A stretch of 64,000 bases of DNA from Haliclona indistincta (Eukaryota > Porifera > Demospongiae > Haplosclerida > Chalinidae), in contig OZ024790.1 of NCBI GenBank assembly GCA_964017065.1, positions 12,460,703 through 12,524,702 of the forward strand. Reading direction: 5' to 3'. A program made the position numbers and the translations under genes. The notes below the pieces were generated by a model, which ran no database searches, was not told the DNA's origin, and saw only the letters and a program-made list of their open reading frames with translations. Positions 47,080-59,610 of the stretch are shown here, piece by piece. Every line of letters starts with the position of its first letter. Position 1 is the stretch's first letter.

Positions 47080-47285
47080 ATGAATATACCATCAAAAAAC
47101 AAGAGAGATCATGAAAGTATACTGATAGTTTTGAAATGTGAATATACCATCAAAAAACAAGGGAGATCATGAAAGTATACTGATAGTTTTGAAATGTGAA
47201 TATACCATCAAAAAACAAGAGAGATCATGAAAGTATACTGATAGTTTTGAAATGTGAATATACCATCGAAAAACAAGAGAGATGA
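47080..47285. repeat. 58-bp tandem repeat, ~3.6 copies
   Basis: Unit starting AATATACCATCAAAAAACAA, just 3' of the UBX-HECT gene. Copies differ by one or two bases. Confidence 0.93.
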
Positions 47286-47349
47286 AACTGTTTTCAAATG
47301 AGAAAGTGATGAATATACTATTGAGCAGTGTAAATGTTACCGTAAGTTT

Positions 47350-50300
47350 TTAAACAGAATCGAAGATCCAGGTGTAGAATTCTTCTGCTAATATCTTTTC
47401 AAACTCGCGTGCGAATTCGACATATGTGTCGTAACAAATTGATAACTCGATCATTGGTAAACAAGTATGTGCAATAGGTCTTCGTGCTAACCCACTTAGC
47501 GAGTTAAACTCCACAGTAATCATAGCGCAAACCGCAACACTGGCCCCTGTAACGAATCTTAGGAACTTTTGCATGTTTTCACCATTCATGTTGCCAATAA
47601 ATTGTTGGAGATACCCAAATACACGCTCTTCATTAGCATTTCGGAATATTGGTTCAACGAGCATTTCCAAGACTTTGGCCGGAGATGTTAGCAAGCTATT
47701 GTATAGATCAAATATAGATTGTAGTGACTTGTTAGCCCAAAATTCCTTTTGCTCTACTGCAATTCCACTATGCATAATGGCTATGGGTGCCATAGGCTTT
47801 GTAAGAAACTCGTATTTTGCTACTTGATTAATCAGCTTTGATATGTTTGATGGACAAGGCTCTTCTCTGCATTCATAACGATAGAAAAATGAGTCGAGTC
47901 GTGTCTTCAAGTCTGTAGGATAACTTGCTTGCTGAGAAGTTGTCATCGCAGTATTCAGCATACTAGACTCCACAGTGCTAACATAATCGACAAAACAAGA
48001 CCTTAAAGCACTTGCATGAATTTGGACATGCGGACCTTTGAGAATTGCCACAAGTGAGGGAAACGCAACACGTACAGGCAAGAAACCAGTAACCAGATAC
48101 CCATGGGATAACGCAGCTCCAAGTATAGGAAGAACATCAGACTGGATGCTTGGATGAAACACAGGTCTCAAAAGGGTGGAGCCATCAAAAAATTTTACAT
48201 AGGCCTCCTCCCAAAATGCAGATAAGAAATCTCTAGCAACACCTCCTAAATCCACTCCCAATTCTCCTGCAAACGAAATATTCAGCGATTTCTGACGAAA
48301 AGTGCCTTGGTTACGGAATAATTGAATGGCCTCGGCAAACAAATTTTCCCGGTTGATGACATGTTTTGTTGACACCAAGGAGCTTGTAGATGATGACAAA
48401 AAGGTGTTGCGATCTTTGTTTTCTGCATAAAAATGAAAGTGAAAAGAGGAATTATGTCACTATGAAAATAATATTATTATGAAAAAAAAATAATGACAAT
48501 GGTACACAAAGGCATCAAATCCCTAACATAGTCATACAGAAATAAGATTTGAGAAATGGTCGGTTGTGTGACTAATACACATTATATGGAATAAAAAATG
48601 AGGGCATGTAGATGAGCGCGGCTGATCAAATCGAAGCCCCCACCACGTGTCTAAGTTACAGGTTTGTCGTTTAGACATCTATGATAGCTCGAGTTTCGTT
48701 TGGTGAGCGTTATAATAAGAATTGACCAAAACAGTGCTTTCTGTGAGTGCTACACTAGTGTTGAGAGAACTTGAGACCACATAATAATATACACACAAAG
48801 AGCATCGCTCATCATGAATAGCACATTTTCATAATGAATAATTGGGATTAGAATATTTTCGGTCCAGGGGTCATGGGCGTTATTTAGAATCATTCCCCAA
48901 TCATTGCTGTGTATTTCTGGCTAGAATCCGCGATCTTCTCCACTGTCAAATAGATAGAATCGTTCGTCCTACAACTGCCTAGCTTTGGAAAACAGGAAGG
49001 CCCTTAGAGAGGTGTCTTGCAAAGAAGAAATTTCTATCCAGAAGCAAGGAATGGCGCGTCGGTGGTGACTCACTTGTAAACGCTAAAAATCACGCTAGGA
49101 TTGCTATTGAAGACCTCAAATGCAGGAATACACACAAGTAAGGTTAGCTAACAATGCCACCGTACCTAGTATACGAAAGAAAGCAATTTCAGCTGAGAGA
49201 AACCGAGATTATGCCTGTTGAAGTCATCCTAGAGTTATCCCGACATATCGATGGCGTTCAGACGTCTGTTGAATAGCCTGAATTGCTTTTTTGCGTATAC
49301 TAGGTACGCGCCATTCCTTGCTTCTGGATAGAAATTTCTTCTTTGCAAAACACCTCTCTAAGGGCCTTCCCGTTTTCCAAAGCTAGGCAGTTGTAGGACG
49401 AACGATTCTATCTATTTGACAGAGGAGAAGATCGCGGATTCTAGCCAGAGATACACAGCAATGATTGAGAAATGATTCTAAATAACGCCCACAACCCCAC
49501 GACCGGAATATTCTAATCCCAATTATTCATTATGAAAATGTGCTATTGCCTCCAGGCACATAGCAACAATTCTAGCTTATGCTACAACTTGAGCAAGCAA
49601 CTTGAACATACACACACAACGGCAAGGTTCAAGTGCCAGCAATATCACCATTCAAAATTCAATACTGGAACAACCAGTGGATGCGATGTTGTATTATGTA
49701 CATGTATATACCTATTTCCAGCACTGCAGCCCAGTGTTTTTTGTTTTCTTGGACAGGATTACTAGTGACTCCTGCCTGAAGTAATATAACAGTAAGTTCA
49801 CTGTATGCAATTTTTGAAATTATTACTTTGCAGTGAGATCCAACGGGCCATGACAATGGGTCCACTTTCCCTTCAGCAGCTTCAATCACTATTACTGAAG
49901 CAGTAATTCCAACACATTCAGAGAGATTTGTGTCAGAAAACGGAATTTCCTGACGTGGCATTGTGCTGAACATGACAAATGAGCCCTCTACCTCACCAAA
50001 CGCGAATCCAAATCGATATAGGTCCTATAAAGTACAAACCACATGTTAATGTTCGTTGCAACAAGTGAATCACACCTTCAAAGTACTATTCTCATGAAAG
50101 GTGTACTTTACACTTGCTCCAGACAGGGAACGTATACAGATTTGTATACCAGACTCGGGCTTATTAGCAAATTCAGAACAGAACTGTTCACGTAGTTGTT
50201 GTAGATGCTAGAAAAGGCAAAAAAAATAATTAGACATCTCGTGTACTGTAACAGTATACATCCCATTCTTGCTGCCTAATTTTAATAGCATCTAAATAAT

Positions 50301-53300
50301 TTTCATGCGTGATGCATTACATTCACATAAAAATAGCACAAACCTCTGCCATTTCTTTTTTCTCATTAGATACTCTAGCCTATATGATGCATAGACAAAA
50401 ATTAGTGTAAGTGTATAATGAAAATTAACAATACCTTCTCTCTGTCACGCGCTAGACACTCTAAGAATGCACTGTTTTGCTGTTCAACTAGATCAGCCCT
50501 AGAAAAAACAGGATCATCTGTCTTGCGTTCCTTTGTATAACAACCAAAAAAGATTTGAAATCTAGAATAGTTGAGTTTTGCAAATTTTTACCTTTACTTG
50601 TATTGGTTCAGACCAAGAATCAATAATAGAATAGGAATCAAATCCGTCATCACTCTCAGATGAGCTGACAGTCTTTCAGAAAGGTAAAATTAATTGTTAT
50701 AAGTTGTTTATTCTAAAACATACCTTGACTTGTTCAACATCTACTTTGCTGCGTTTCTTTGGCTGTACCTGTTCGCTCTCACTACTATCTGAGGTTTCAT
50801 CTTTCACAGTAATCTGACAGACAAAATAATGGTTTCTTTTATGCACAGAATGGAACTGCTTACCACTTGATCTTCAACAATATATATACTTTCCTTACTG
50901 GCAATGTTAACCAACTCTTCACCATTAGGAAAATTGCATTCAACCTTTACAATCTCAAGAATATTGCTGCCGTTACATTTCCAAAACGTTGGATTTTCCA
51001 AATGCAGCTCAGGAAAATTTCTGTGAAGTTGGTCTTTTACTTGGAGAGCCGAAGAGCATCTACTAAATTCGATCTTCTTCTCCCGCCCCTCTCGCTTCAG
51101 TCGTCGACGTACTCCCGCCGTTGGAACATTTTGAATCGGAGAATCAATCACAATGACCCATCTCTTGTACGGCTTCGACCTAGTCTTTCTAGTAGCAAGC
51201 TTTGGTTTCAGAGAAATTAAATCGGGTTTGAATATATTTGGTGCTTGAGCCTGCTTTGAGCTTTGAGGAAATAGACGAGAGAGCAACGACCTGTGTTCTT
51301 CGCTCGGCTTCGATACTTTCCGGCAAAGGTTGACAGCTTTTTCAGCTACAGACTGATAAAAAGGGCTGTTAATTAAATGAATCACTTGTCTGTTTGAACA
51401 CAAACAAGTGATTACATGTTTCTAAAATTTAGCCAAGTAATCATGAATTTCAACAGTGGCGTGGCAACTATTTGTACAGCAAATGCTGTAGACAGCCACA
51501 AAAAAAGTTTGCAGACCTGCTGGCAACTGTGACTCAATTTCTACAAAACAAGTGCTAAATCATACACCTTAAGGTGGTACCAGTGTGAATATTGATCTCT
51601 TGGATTTTGAAAAGTTTTATATTATGGGTTCATTTAATAGTGATTCCAGAGTTACAGTGGAGAAATCTGGTTGGTTCTGGAGATATGGCGTGCTAAAATA
51701 CCTCTTATAATGATATTCACGCAACGATAATTAGATTCATAGGTGTTATTTGAAGTACAAGTACAGCTATAGGTCAAACCACAGGCCACACCAGGGTTCC
51801 ATATTTAGAACAGCAATAGCCAAGCGCTTGTCTGTGCCATTAAATAGAGTCTCGAGTAAAAATGAGCGAGGAAGAGCGTTGCTGTCGAGCATCACGAAGC
51901 AATAACAGGCTCGAGCAGGCTGTAACTCTGCAATAGATTATCAACAGCGCTCAAGAGTTGCTATACAGATTCTCCAATCATATTGCGTTGTTTTGGCTAG
52001 AGGCCGCAACAGCATAATCCAAGTCAGCTGCGTTTGGGAACTTTTAGCTAAATAGGGTGTGAAAGAAAAACAGGTTTGTTTGACATTGCGGCTTCTGTGT
52101 AAAAGTTGGCTCTTGGAGTGCCTTAAGCAGTAGTGTAACTAAAACTCCTGTATCTAATTCTGTTGGAAAGAAAAACTCGATAGTGTGTAAATTTGCACTT
52201 CGCAAAAACGGGCTGTTTGCAAAAACTAGAAACGCTGATTTTGCATCATGCATAAAGCCAAACCTGTGTAGTTCAACCATGCGAAGGAATTATGTTTCTA
52301 GCTTGTCCGGTTTTTTCTCTGGAATTGATTGTTTTGGTATACCAAAATTGACACATTCACACAGGTACCACCTTAATGCCATACTAGATAAAGAAACTTG
52401 CAAATAGCTAGCTTCAAACCACATATGCAACTGGCAATAATTGAAGCAAAAGTAAGATCAAACAGCAGCTAAATAAAAATCAGAAGTGGCAGGATAATAA
52501 ACACAACCATGTTTCAGGCAATTAACATCTAACCAACTAGGTACTTAATGCCTACCTCCACTGGTACAGCATTTATTACATCGTTGTCACTTAGTTTTCT
52601 GTCTGGGGTGAGGTCAATGAATCTTCCACCCCACTGCTTGCTCTCTACTTGGAAGAATACATCTCCTTTATCAAGCACATCTTCAAAAACTTTCTTAAAT
52701 TCTGTGTTAAGCAAACTGGCGTCATTACCAACTAGCTTCAAAGGCCTCCTCCTCTGCTTATATAGCACTAAGACATTAATAACACCTGTAGAAACAAAAG
52801 TTGTGACTTAGATACATCACACATACACGTAACATCAGGCTGAAAAAATCTCCCTCCATAACAAGTACATGAATATTTTTTATTACATACATAAAATTAA
52901 CAGCACATTTTCATAATGAATAATTGGGGTTCGAATAAATTATTTTCAGTCCAGGGGTCATGGGCGTTATTTAGAATCATTGCTGTGTATTTCTGGCTAG
53001 AATCCGAGATCTTCTCCCCCGCCAAAATAGATAGAATCGTTTGTCCTACAACTGCCTAACTTTGGAAAATAGGAAGGCCCTAAGAGAGGTGTCTTGAAAA
53101 GAAAGAATTTCCATCTAGAAGCAAGGAATGACGCGTCTCACTTGTGAACACTTAAAATCATGCTGTGATTGCTACTGAAGTCTTCAAGTGCAGGAATATA
53201 CACAAGTAAGGTTAGCTAACAATGCCACCGTACCTAGTATACATTACACAAGAAAGCAACTCAAGCAATTCAACAGACGCCTGGGCGCCATCAACATGTC

Positions 53301-53755
53301 GAGATAACTCGAAGATGACTTCGGCCAGCATTATCTACTTTCTGGCGTATACTAGGTACGGTGGCATTGCTAGCTAACCTTACTTGTGTATATTCCTGCG
53401 TTTGAGGACTTCAGTAGTAATCACAGCATGATTTTAAGCGTACACAAGTGAGACGCGTCATTCCTTGCTTCTAGATGGAAATTCTTTCTTTTCAAGACAC
53501 CTCTCTTAGGGCCTTCCTATTTTCCAAAGTTAGGCAGTTGTAGGACAAACGATTCTATCTATTTGGCAGGGGAGAAGATCTCGGATTCTAGCCAGAAATA
53601 CACAGCAATGATTCCAAATAACGCCCATGACCCCTGGACCGAAAATATTCTAACCCCAATTATTCATTATGAGAATGTGCTATTATAAATTATGTAGCCA
53701 GATCCTCAAAAGTAGGCTATACACTCTGCTAACCTTCAGATTGCATTGCTGCCAT
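47350..53755 (-). CDS. UBX-like plus HECT-domain protein
   Basis: Eleven exons join in phase: 53755-53734, 52785-52556, 51352-50864, 50813-50724, 50672-50592, 50530-50435, 50379-50344, 50207-50076, 50024-49827, 49775-49712 and 48422-47350, giving 836 residues. The N-terminus has an IYKQRRRP-like ubiquitin-fold segment (LVLYKQRRRPLKLVG). A basic region (RWVIVIDSP...VRRRLKREGREKKIEFSR) and acidic, Ser-rich linkers follow. Exon 6 carries EQQNSAFLECLARDREK, typical of the helix before UBX domains. A UBX-like fold follows (IQICIRSLSGASVKYTF, DLYRFGFAFGEVEG). The C-terminus is a divergent HECT domain (GELGVDLGGVARDFLSAFW) with the catalytic-type cysteine in PIAHTCLPMIELSICYDTY. HECT enzymes pass ubiquitin through that cysteine. 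Similar G2E3-like genes are expanded in cnidarians and sponges. Three mobile elements occupy its introns. Confidence 0.85.
48817..49547. mobile_element. foldback element 1
   Basis: About 730 bp, nearly all of it two inverted arms of roughly 300 bp (ends AATAGCACATTTTCATAATG and its mirror CATTATGAAAATGTGCTATT) around a spacer of about 110 bp with no ORF. It sits in the intron before the HECT exon. A second copy is at 52902-53684. Confidence 0.88.
51573..52372. mobile_element. TTAA-flanked non-autonomous transposon
   Basis: An 800-bp element bounded by inverted ends GGTGGTACCAGTGTGAAT and its mirror ATTCACACAGGTACCACC, with TTAA immediately outside each end (51569-51572 and 52373-52376). TTAA duplications are the piggyBac hallmark. 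No transposase ORF; an internal 78-codon frame is not recognisable. Located in intron 2 of the UBX-HECT gene. Confidence 0.85.
52902..53684. mobile_element. foldback element 2
   Basis: A relative of element 1 with arms of about 370 bp (AGCACATTTTCATAATGAAT ... ATTCATTATGAGAATGTGCT). The central spacer (GACGCC...GACTTCGGCC) is in the opposite orientation to that of element 1. It lies in intron 1 of the same gene. No clear target duplication. Confidence 0.88.
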
Positions 53756-53779
53756 TTTCAAATAAATTATACATGCAGG

Positions 53780-54250
53780 AACTGAATAAAGTTCAGGTCA
53801 GACCACTGAGGACAGTTCAGGAAAGCTCGAAGCTGGTCGAAGACCACTGAGGACAGTTCAGTACAGCTCGAGGTAGATCAGTGAGGACAGTTCAGCACAG
53901 CTCGAGGTAGATCAGTGAGGACAGTTCAGCACAGGACAGCTCGAGGTAGATCAGTGAGGACAGTTCAGCACAGGACAGCTCGAGGTAGATCAGTGAGGAC
54001 AGTTCAGTACAGCTGGAGCGGGTAGATCAGTGAGGACAGTTCAGCACAAGGACAGCTCGAGGTAGATCAGTGAGGACAGTTCAGCACAGGACAGCTCGAG
54101 GTAGATCAGTGAGGACAGTTCAGTACAGCTGGAGCGGGTAGATCAGTGAGGACAGTTCAGCACAGCTCGAAGGATGTCGAAGTAGACCCCTGAGGATAGA
54201 TCAGCACAACTAAAGGTAGATTACCGAGGACAGTGACTTCAGGACAGCTC
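53780..54250. repeat. 34-44-bp tandem repeat upstream of UBX-HECT
   Basis: About ten imperfect copies built on GAGGACAGTTCAGCACAG and CTCGAGGTAGATCAGT. Units differ by insertions of GACAG and by GCTGGAGCGG variants. It begins only ~25 bp from the start codon of the UBX-HECT gene, so it overlaps that gene's promoter. Confidence 0.92.
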
Positions 54251-57121
54251 GAAAAGGAGGGCTGATCGCGACAAAGTTAAAGTTGACAGCGTGCAGCGCG
54301 CGTGATTCTTGAACTCAATGCGCATGCGCAATTATTTAGGCTAGCATAATGTTATTATTATTTTGCATGTAAGCGATGGAATGTTGATTGGTGCCGTGAC
54401 GTCACGTTTGGAAGCTTGGATGCTGGCTGAAATGTATCGTGTTCAATGGGAAAATGGACTTTTGCAGTCTCTACAAGGCCAGATAGTGCTGAAAACAACG
54501 TGTAATTTGCAGAAGTATTGTAGAATACACAGCGCGAGCCAGAATGCCTTGCTTGGAGAAATCTGGCGGCGCTGTTACTTGAATACGCTATTTTGAATGC
54601 CTACAGACTAAGTTATCACCAGCAAAATGCATAGAAAAGCTGCTGTGCAGCCACGAGTAGTAAGATCCAAGGCTCTGGTGTTGGCATGGTATTCCAAGCC
54701 GTTTCGAGCGTATAGATCACAAGAAAGAAGCGCGCGAAGTGTGGAGGCGCGAATCCGCGCGATACAGCATACCATGAGCTTAGCCCGCGCTGCTTATGAG
54801 CTATTAGGCAGCTCTATAGTACCAAGAAAGGGTTTGCATTGTCTGTGATCGAGTATCTTCAGGACAAGTAGTGAATTCGTAGTTGTTTGCGTCTGTTTCA
54901 ACGGCTAACTCAATCGATACGCGTTTGCAGGGTCCAGACGATGGCCATATCTTGCTGTGTCTATAGCAATATGCTAGCTTTTGTTAAACTGCACTACACG
55001 GACGTCGTTCCTAGCGCGAGCTAGAGTTCCAAACACTCTATTTCCATTGAACACAATACATTTTAGCAGCATCCAGAGCCTCCAAAATTTAACGTTTGAT
55101 TAAATTCCTAAGTGCATGCATGCTTACACGCAACTGGTCTATTGTTCATCTCCTAACTTTCCACTGAAAGACATTAGTACTTCTATGAGAGGCTCAAAAT
55201 CAGAACTATTTACCTATTCATCACCTTTTGTAGCAACTTTATTTAAACTATAATTATACTCCTACACTACAATTATAATTATACTGCAATTTCTCTGGTC
55301 AAATAAAGTTTCATTTATTATGTATAGCACATGCACAGTAATTAATGTTACATGCAGTCCAGCAGGTCCTTACATACTAGCAAGCATTTTTGCCTTTCAG
55401 ATCATTGAAGTCTTTAGGTATAACTTAAATCCCAAATTGCCCAATATTATGAGTACACGGGTTCTTCCATCATGATCAAAATTAATGATTCTTGTGAAAC
55501 TTGCCTGCTGATCACACCACAATCAAACTATTATGCAAGGTTAGAAATAATATAACTCATGATCAGATGCATTAATTTTGAGTGCCAATTACTATATAAA
55601 TGCTCATATCAATTACGTTGTATTATAACAATACAGAGATGCAAGTTTACAACAGACTAGCTAGCTCTTGACTGCATGCATAATGCTGTCTGAGTCGTCT
55701 CACGATGATGGTTTCATAATTATGGTGTACATGCATGTACATTATGCCACCCTGGTCAAAAGGCAAGCCAATAGCGAAAGCTAACACGTACATGCATGGC
55801 TTGTGCCAAAAATCAACTGAACTACAATTACAAGAAGATCAGCGTGCATGCATCAGTATACATATGTAATTATTTCACTGCTTTTGTGATTTCTGTTGTA
55901 CTGATGAGGTGCACTATATGAGACACTTTTCACTGTTATACATGTACATTTCACGATGCACTATAAACCATGGCCCAACGTGCATGCACGCACAATTGCG
56001 ACAACTACATAAAACTAGGAGAAGTCATGCAGTGCAGTTTTAATAGTATATTAGACCAGGCTATTGTGCCGAGCAAGGATTTATTTTAGTAAGTCATTCA
56101 CTGTCATGCAAGCTCTATAGACCCTATAGCTATATAGTTTTAGTGAATTATTTTCTCACTCAGGCTAGCAGAAATCATTACTCATGCATAGTATAGTGCA
56201 TTAACTGCTGTAAGTTCATAGTGCACGTGAAATATACTTGATCTCTGCAAGCTAATAGGCATGTCATAATGATCAGGCTAGCTAACAAACAATAGCATAG
56301 AGTCAAATCCTTATACTTTTATAGACTCTAATAGTGCATCTGCGCATGCTTCTGTGAAATGAACGATGCTATAGCTACTATAGTTCTACTGAAACTTCTC
56401 TCTGCAATGCAATGTATATAGAGTATATATGTATCAACTGATCGAAATCCCTGGAACCTATTTTGGTGTCATGCATGTGCATATCATACATGTAGTAGTA
56501 NNNNNNNNNNNNNNNNNNNNNNNNNNNNNNNNNNNNNNNNNNNNNNNNNNNNNNNNNNNNNNNNNNNNNNNNNNNNNNNNNNNNNNNNNNNNNNNNNNNN
56601 NNNNNNNNNNNNNNNNNNNNNNNNNNNNNNNNNNNNNNNNNNNNNNNNNNNNNNNNNNNNNNNNNNNNNNNNNNNNNNNNNNNNNNNNNNNNNNNNNNNN
56701 TGTAGTAGTATTGAAATAGCATTCTCACTGACCTGCATGCAAGCTATAGTTACAATTAAACATCAATTTATCACGTGCACACTGCAGTAGTACCATACCC
56801 ATAGTTTATTTTTTGTGACTGAAACACAGTCATGCAATGTCTGAGAAATAATTATTTCCTGTGTGACACTGTACGTTACTAGGCCATTGTAGGGTATTCT
56901 ATAGTCTACCGTGACTCTATACACAGCTAGACATACCTCACTAACTCACTTAAACCATGGTGATATGCACTGTACTGGTGTACTCTAATCTATTTTTCCT
57001 GGAAGACATCACAATGACATGCAACATTGGTATTACAATTTTGACAATCAACTCTCCGCATGCATTCTAAGTTGACAACTGCACTCAATCAAAAGTCGAT
57101 GTTTTAAAAAGTTACATACTT
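54251..57121. other. long intergenic stretch with a 200-base assembly gap
   Basis: Two 73-77-codon frames at 54363-54596 and 54627-54848 lie in a GC-richer patch but show no recognisable features. From 55,000 on the DNA is AT-rich with many CATGCATG-type words and no gene. Bases 56501-56700 are N; both edges read TGTAGTAGTA, so the gap probably replaces a repeat array containing that motif. Confidence 0.6.
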
Positions 57122-58966
57122 TTAAGAAATCCATTGCTGGTAAAGTGTTGCATTTGAAGAAACAACAGTTTGAATGAAATCTAATACTAACAAGTATTCG
57201 CTAATTCCATAGTCAGAACTTTCAGTGGTTGGGTTCACTTCCTCTCTTAGCTCTTCCAAGTGTTCTTCACTAAGTTGAAATTGCACAGCAGGTACAACTA
57301 TTCTGCCACTGTCATCTTCAATAACATTTAGTCCCTCACTATCTATTCCATAATCAGTATCAACTCGGTCAAAGAAGTCAAGTGCTGCTAGCCCGGATCT
57401 TTGCAGTGATAACGAGCCTTCAACAAAGAGTTGATAAGGAGAACGGCTATGTGCTGTTCGAATTGAATGGTGATTCCATCCACTTTTAAATTCAGACAAA
57501 GATACATTGATTCGAGGAAGATAAATATAGTGCAAAGCAAACAAGTGTATCTCATTTACTGGATCCAAAACACCAGCATTCTCTAAGTGATAAAAAAGGC
57601 GGTAATAAAGTTTGGTTACACATCGATGCATGTCTCGCCAAAATCGCTCTATACGCTGATTATGTGTTGAGGCACCAGTTATGATACTCCCTCTTCCGTC
57701 ACCTCTTTGCTCTAACATGTGCTGAGCCACCAATATATTTTCGCCGCCCTGGTCGGAACGAACACGACTTGGCAATCCATTTTGTCGAACTGCATCAAGG
57801 AAACTTTGATAGACAGTTTCTGCACGATTGTTCGATGAACATCGCAAATATACCACCATTCGAGTATAGCCATCAATACCGCCATGAGTCACAAATCTCC
57901 ATCTGATTAACTTGTGGTGGCCATCTAAAGAAAAAAAAAAACGACCAAAATAATTACATCGAAATCTCAATAATTCTCAGCATGTTATTATCACTTGACA
58001 ACAGAGGTGGCCTTATCACTAGTTCACATAATTACTCCTAGCTGAATTTGATATAATAATATGAATCGTCTGCATGACTGAGTACCATTTGAAAAGTTCC
58101 TCTGCACTCATGCATGACTACTTTCACATTATACCATATCTCTTTGAGGCTGTCTAGATAGTGAGTTTGTTAACTAAATCACTGCTGTCAGTCACTGAAG
58201 TGTTTTGGTAAGATGTTATTATACCTATGTGCCATAAAGAATTGGGTCCAGGAACTGAGTAGGGCCTCCTTGCAGTAATACCTCTTGGTCCACGTAGAGC
58301 ACTGCTAATTGGGTCAATTGCCCTTATCCCCCTTCTAACCCTGTCTCGACTTACTCTGTACCCTAGTGAACGTAGATGACCCAACACCATTGCTTCTCCA
58401 AAGGTTGGGTAATTGTGCTGAATTTCCTGTAGAGTTAAAATGAGTTCTCCATCAGTGATACTTTGTAAACTACTACGAAGATTTAACTCCCTTCGTCGGC
58501 GGTAAATAGTCATTCTTGACACACCCATCATGGAAGCAATTCTAGTCCATGTAAAGTTAAGTGATGACAAGTACACAAGCTGATCACTTCCAATGTCAAA
58601 TCGAGGTCTTCCTCTTCTTCTAGACGAATGTGGTGACGTAGGAGCACGAAAAGAATAGTCAACAGCTGCTGCCTGCAACCTGTCAATATGTACGTCCCAC
58701 AAGTGCAATAAGGAGTGTACAACCTCGATGATCTCTCGCACATTGACACAATACTCTTCAACAATGGCAATCTCTGGTGCAATAAAATTTGCCCGGTTGC
58801 TGCCAGCTGCAGAAAGGTGGCTTTCAATATCAATTAAGGTCCTTGAGCAACTTTGAAGTCCTTCGATAACATAGTCACTGTATGCCTCAGACGCAGTACT
58901 CAATTCTCTATTCGTTCGCTCTAGAAAATCAGCCACAATTTCAAAATATTCTTCCCATCCATTCAT
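57122..58966 (-). CDS. DDE integrase-type (rve-like) protein
   Basis: Two exons (58966-58225, 57924-57122) join in phase to 514 residues; the splice rebuilds SLWHIDGHHKLIRW across the junction. The N-terminal half is helical. A helix-turn-helix segment follows (RRGRPRFDIG...WTRIASMMGVSRMTIYRRRRE), then a retroviral-integrase-fold core. Candidate catalytic triad: D in HIDGHHK, D in RSDQGGEN and E in NQRIERFWRD, with 34 residues between the last two. Stand-alone genes of this type occur in many animals, as transposons or domesticated copies. I found no terminal repeats or target duplication around it and the ORF is intact. Its start lies ~80 bp from the 30-bp minisatellite next to MFSD1-B. Confidence 0.85.
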
Positions 58967-59044
58967 TGCTGCACCCTATTTCCAAATAAAGAGCATGTTA
59001 TGGGTGGGACCAAACTCCTGGTTCGTCCTAGTGAATAAGCACAT

Positions 59045-59530
59045 CGTTATTTTGCCTTATTTCGACCCCGGAAAATAAGCGCGTCCTTATTTCGACCCCG
59101 GAAAATAAGCGCGTCCTTATTTCGACCCCGGAAAATAAGCGCGTCCTTATTTCGACCCCGGAAAATAAGCGCGTCCTTATTTCGACCCCGGAAAATAAGC
59201 GCGTCCTTATTTCGACCCCGGAAAATAAGCGCGTCCTTATTTCGACCCCGGAAAATAAGCGCGTCCTTATTTCGACCCCGGAAAATAAGCGCGTCCTTAT
59301 TTCGACCCCGGAAAATAAGCGCGTCCTTATTTCGACCCCGGAAAATAAGCGCGTCCTTATTTCGACCCCGGAAAATAAGCGCGTCCTTATTTCGACCCCG
59401 GAAAATAAGCGCGTCCTTATTTCGACCCCGGAAAATAAGCGCGTCCTTATTTCGACCCCGGAAAATAAGCGCGTCCTTATTTCGACCCCGGAAAATAAGC
59501 GCGTCCTTGAAAATTCCCCGGAAAATAAAC
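59045..59530. repeat. 30-bp minisatellite upstream of MFSD1-B (inverted copy)
   Basis: About 15-16 copies of the same 30-bp unit as at 46330-46760, on the opposite strand (GGAAAATAAGCGCGTCCTTA plus TTTCGACCCC). The junction sequence on the MFSD1 side (AAATTCCCCGGAAAATAAAC through CGTTTGGCTTGCCATA) is also shared. Confidence 0.96.
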
Positions 59531-59610
59531 TTCTTGCCAGGGAAATAAGCGACCTTCTGAAGACAACGAACGAGCGGCGGTTTTTGTTACGTTTGGCTTG
59601 CCATACTTTC

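Noticed and set aside
52044..52280. 78-codon frame inside the TTAA element as a transposase
   Set aside because: Too short and without any DDE or zinc-finger signature; the element looks non-autonomous.
47350..53684. Foldback elements as hidden inverted genes
   Set aside because: Arms have no long ORF on either strand and match each other as palindromes, so they are structural repeats.
54363..54848. Two 73-77-codon plus-strand frames
   Set aside because: No recognisable motif, splice context or paralogue; GC-rich patch only. Left as unsupported.
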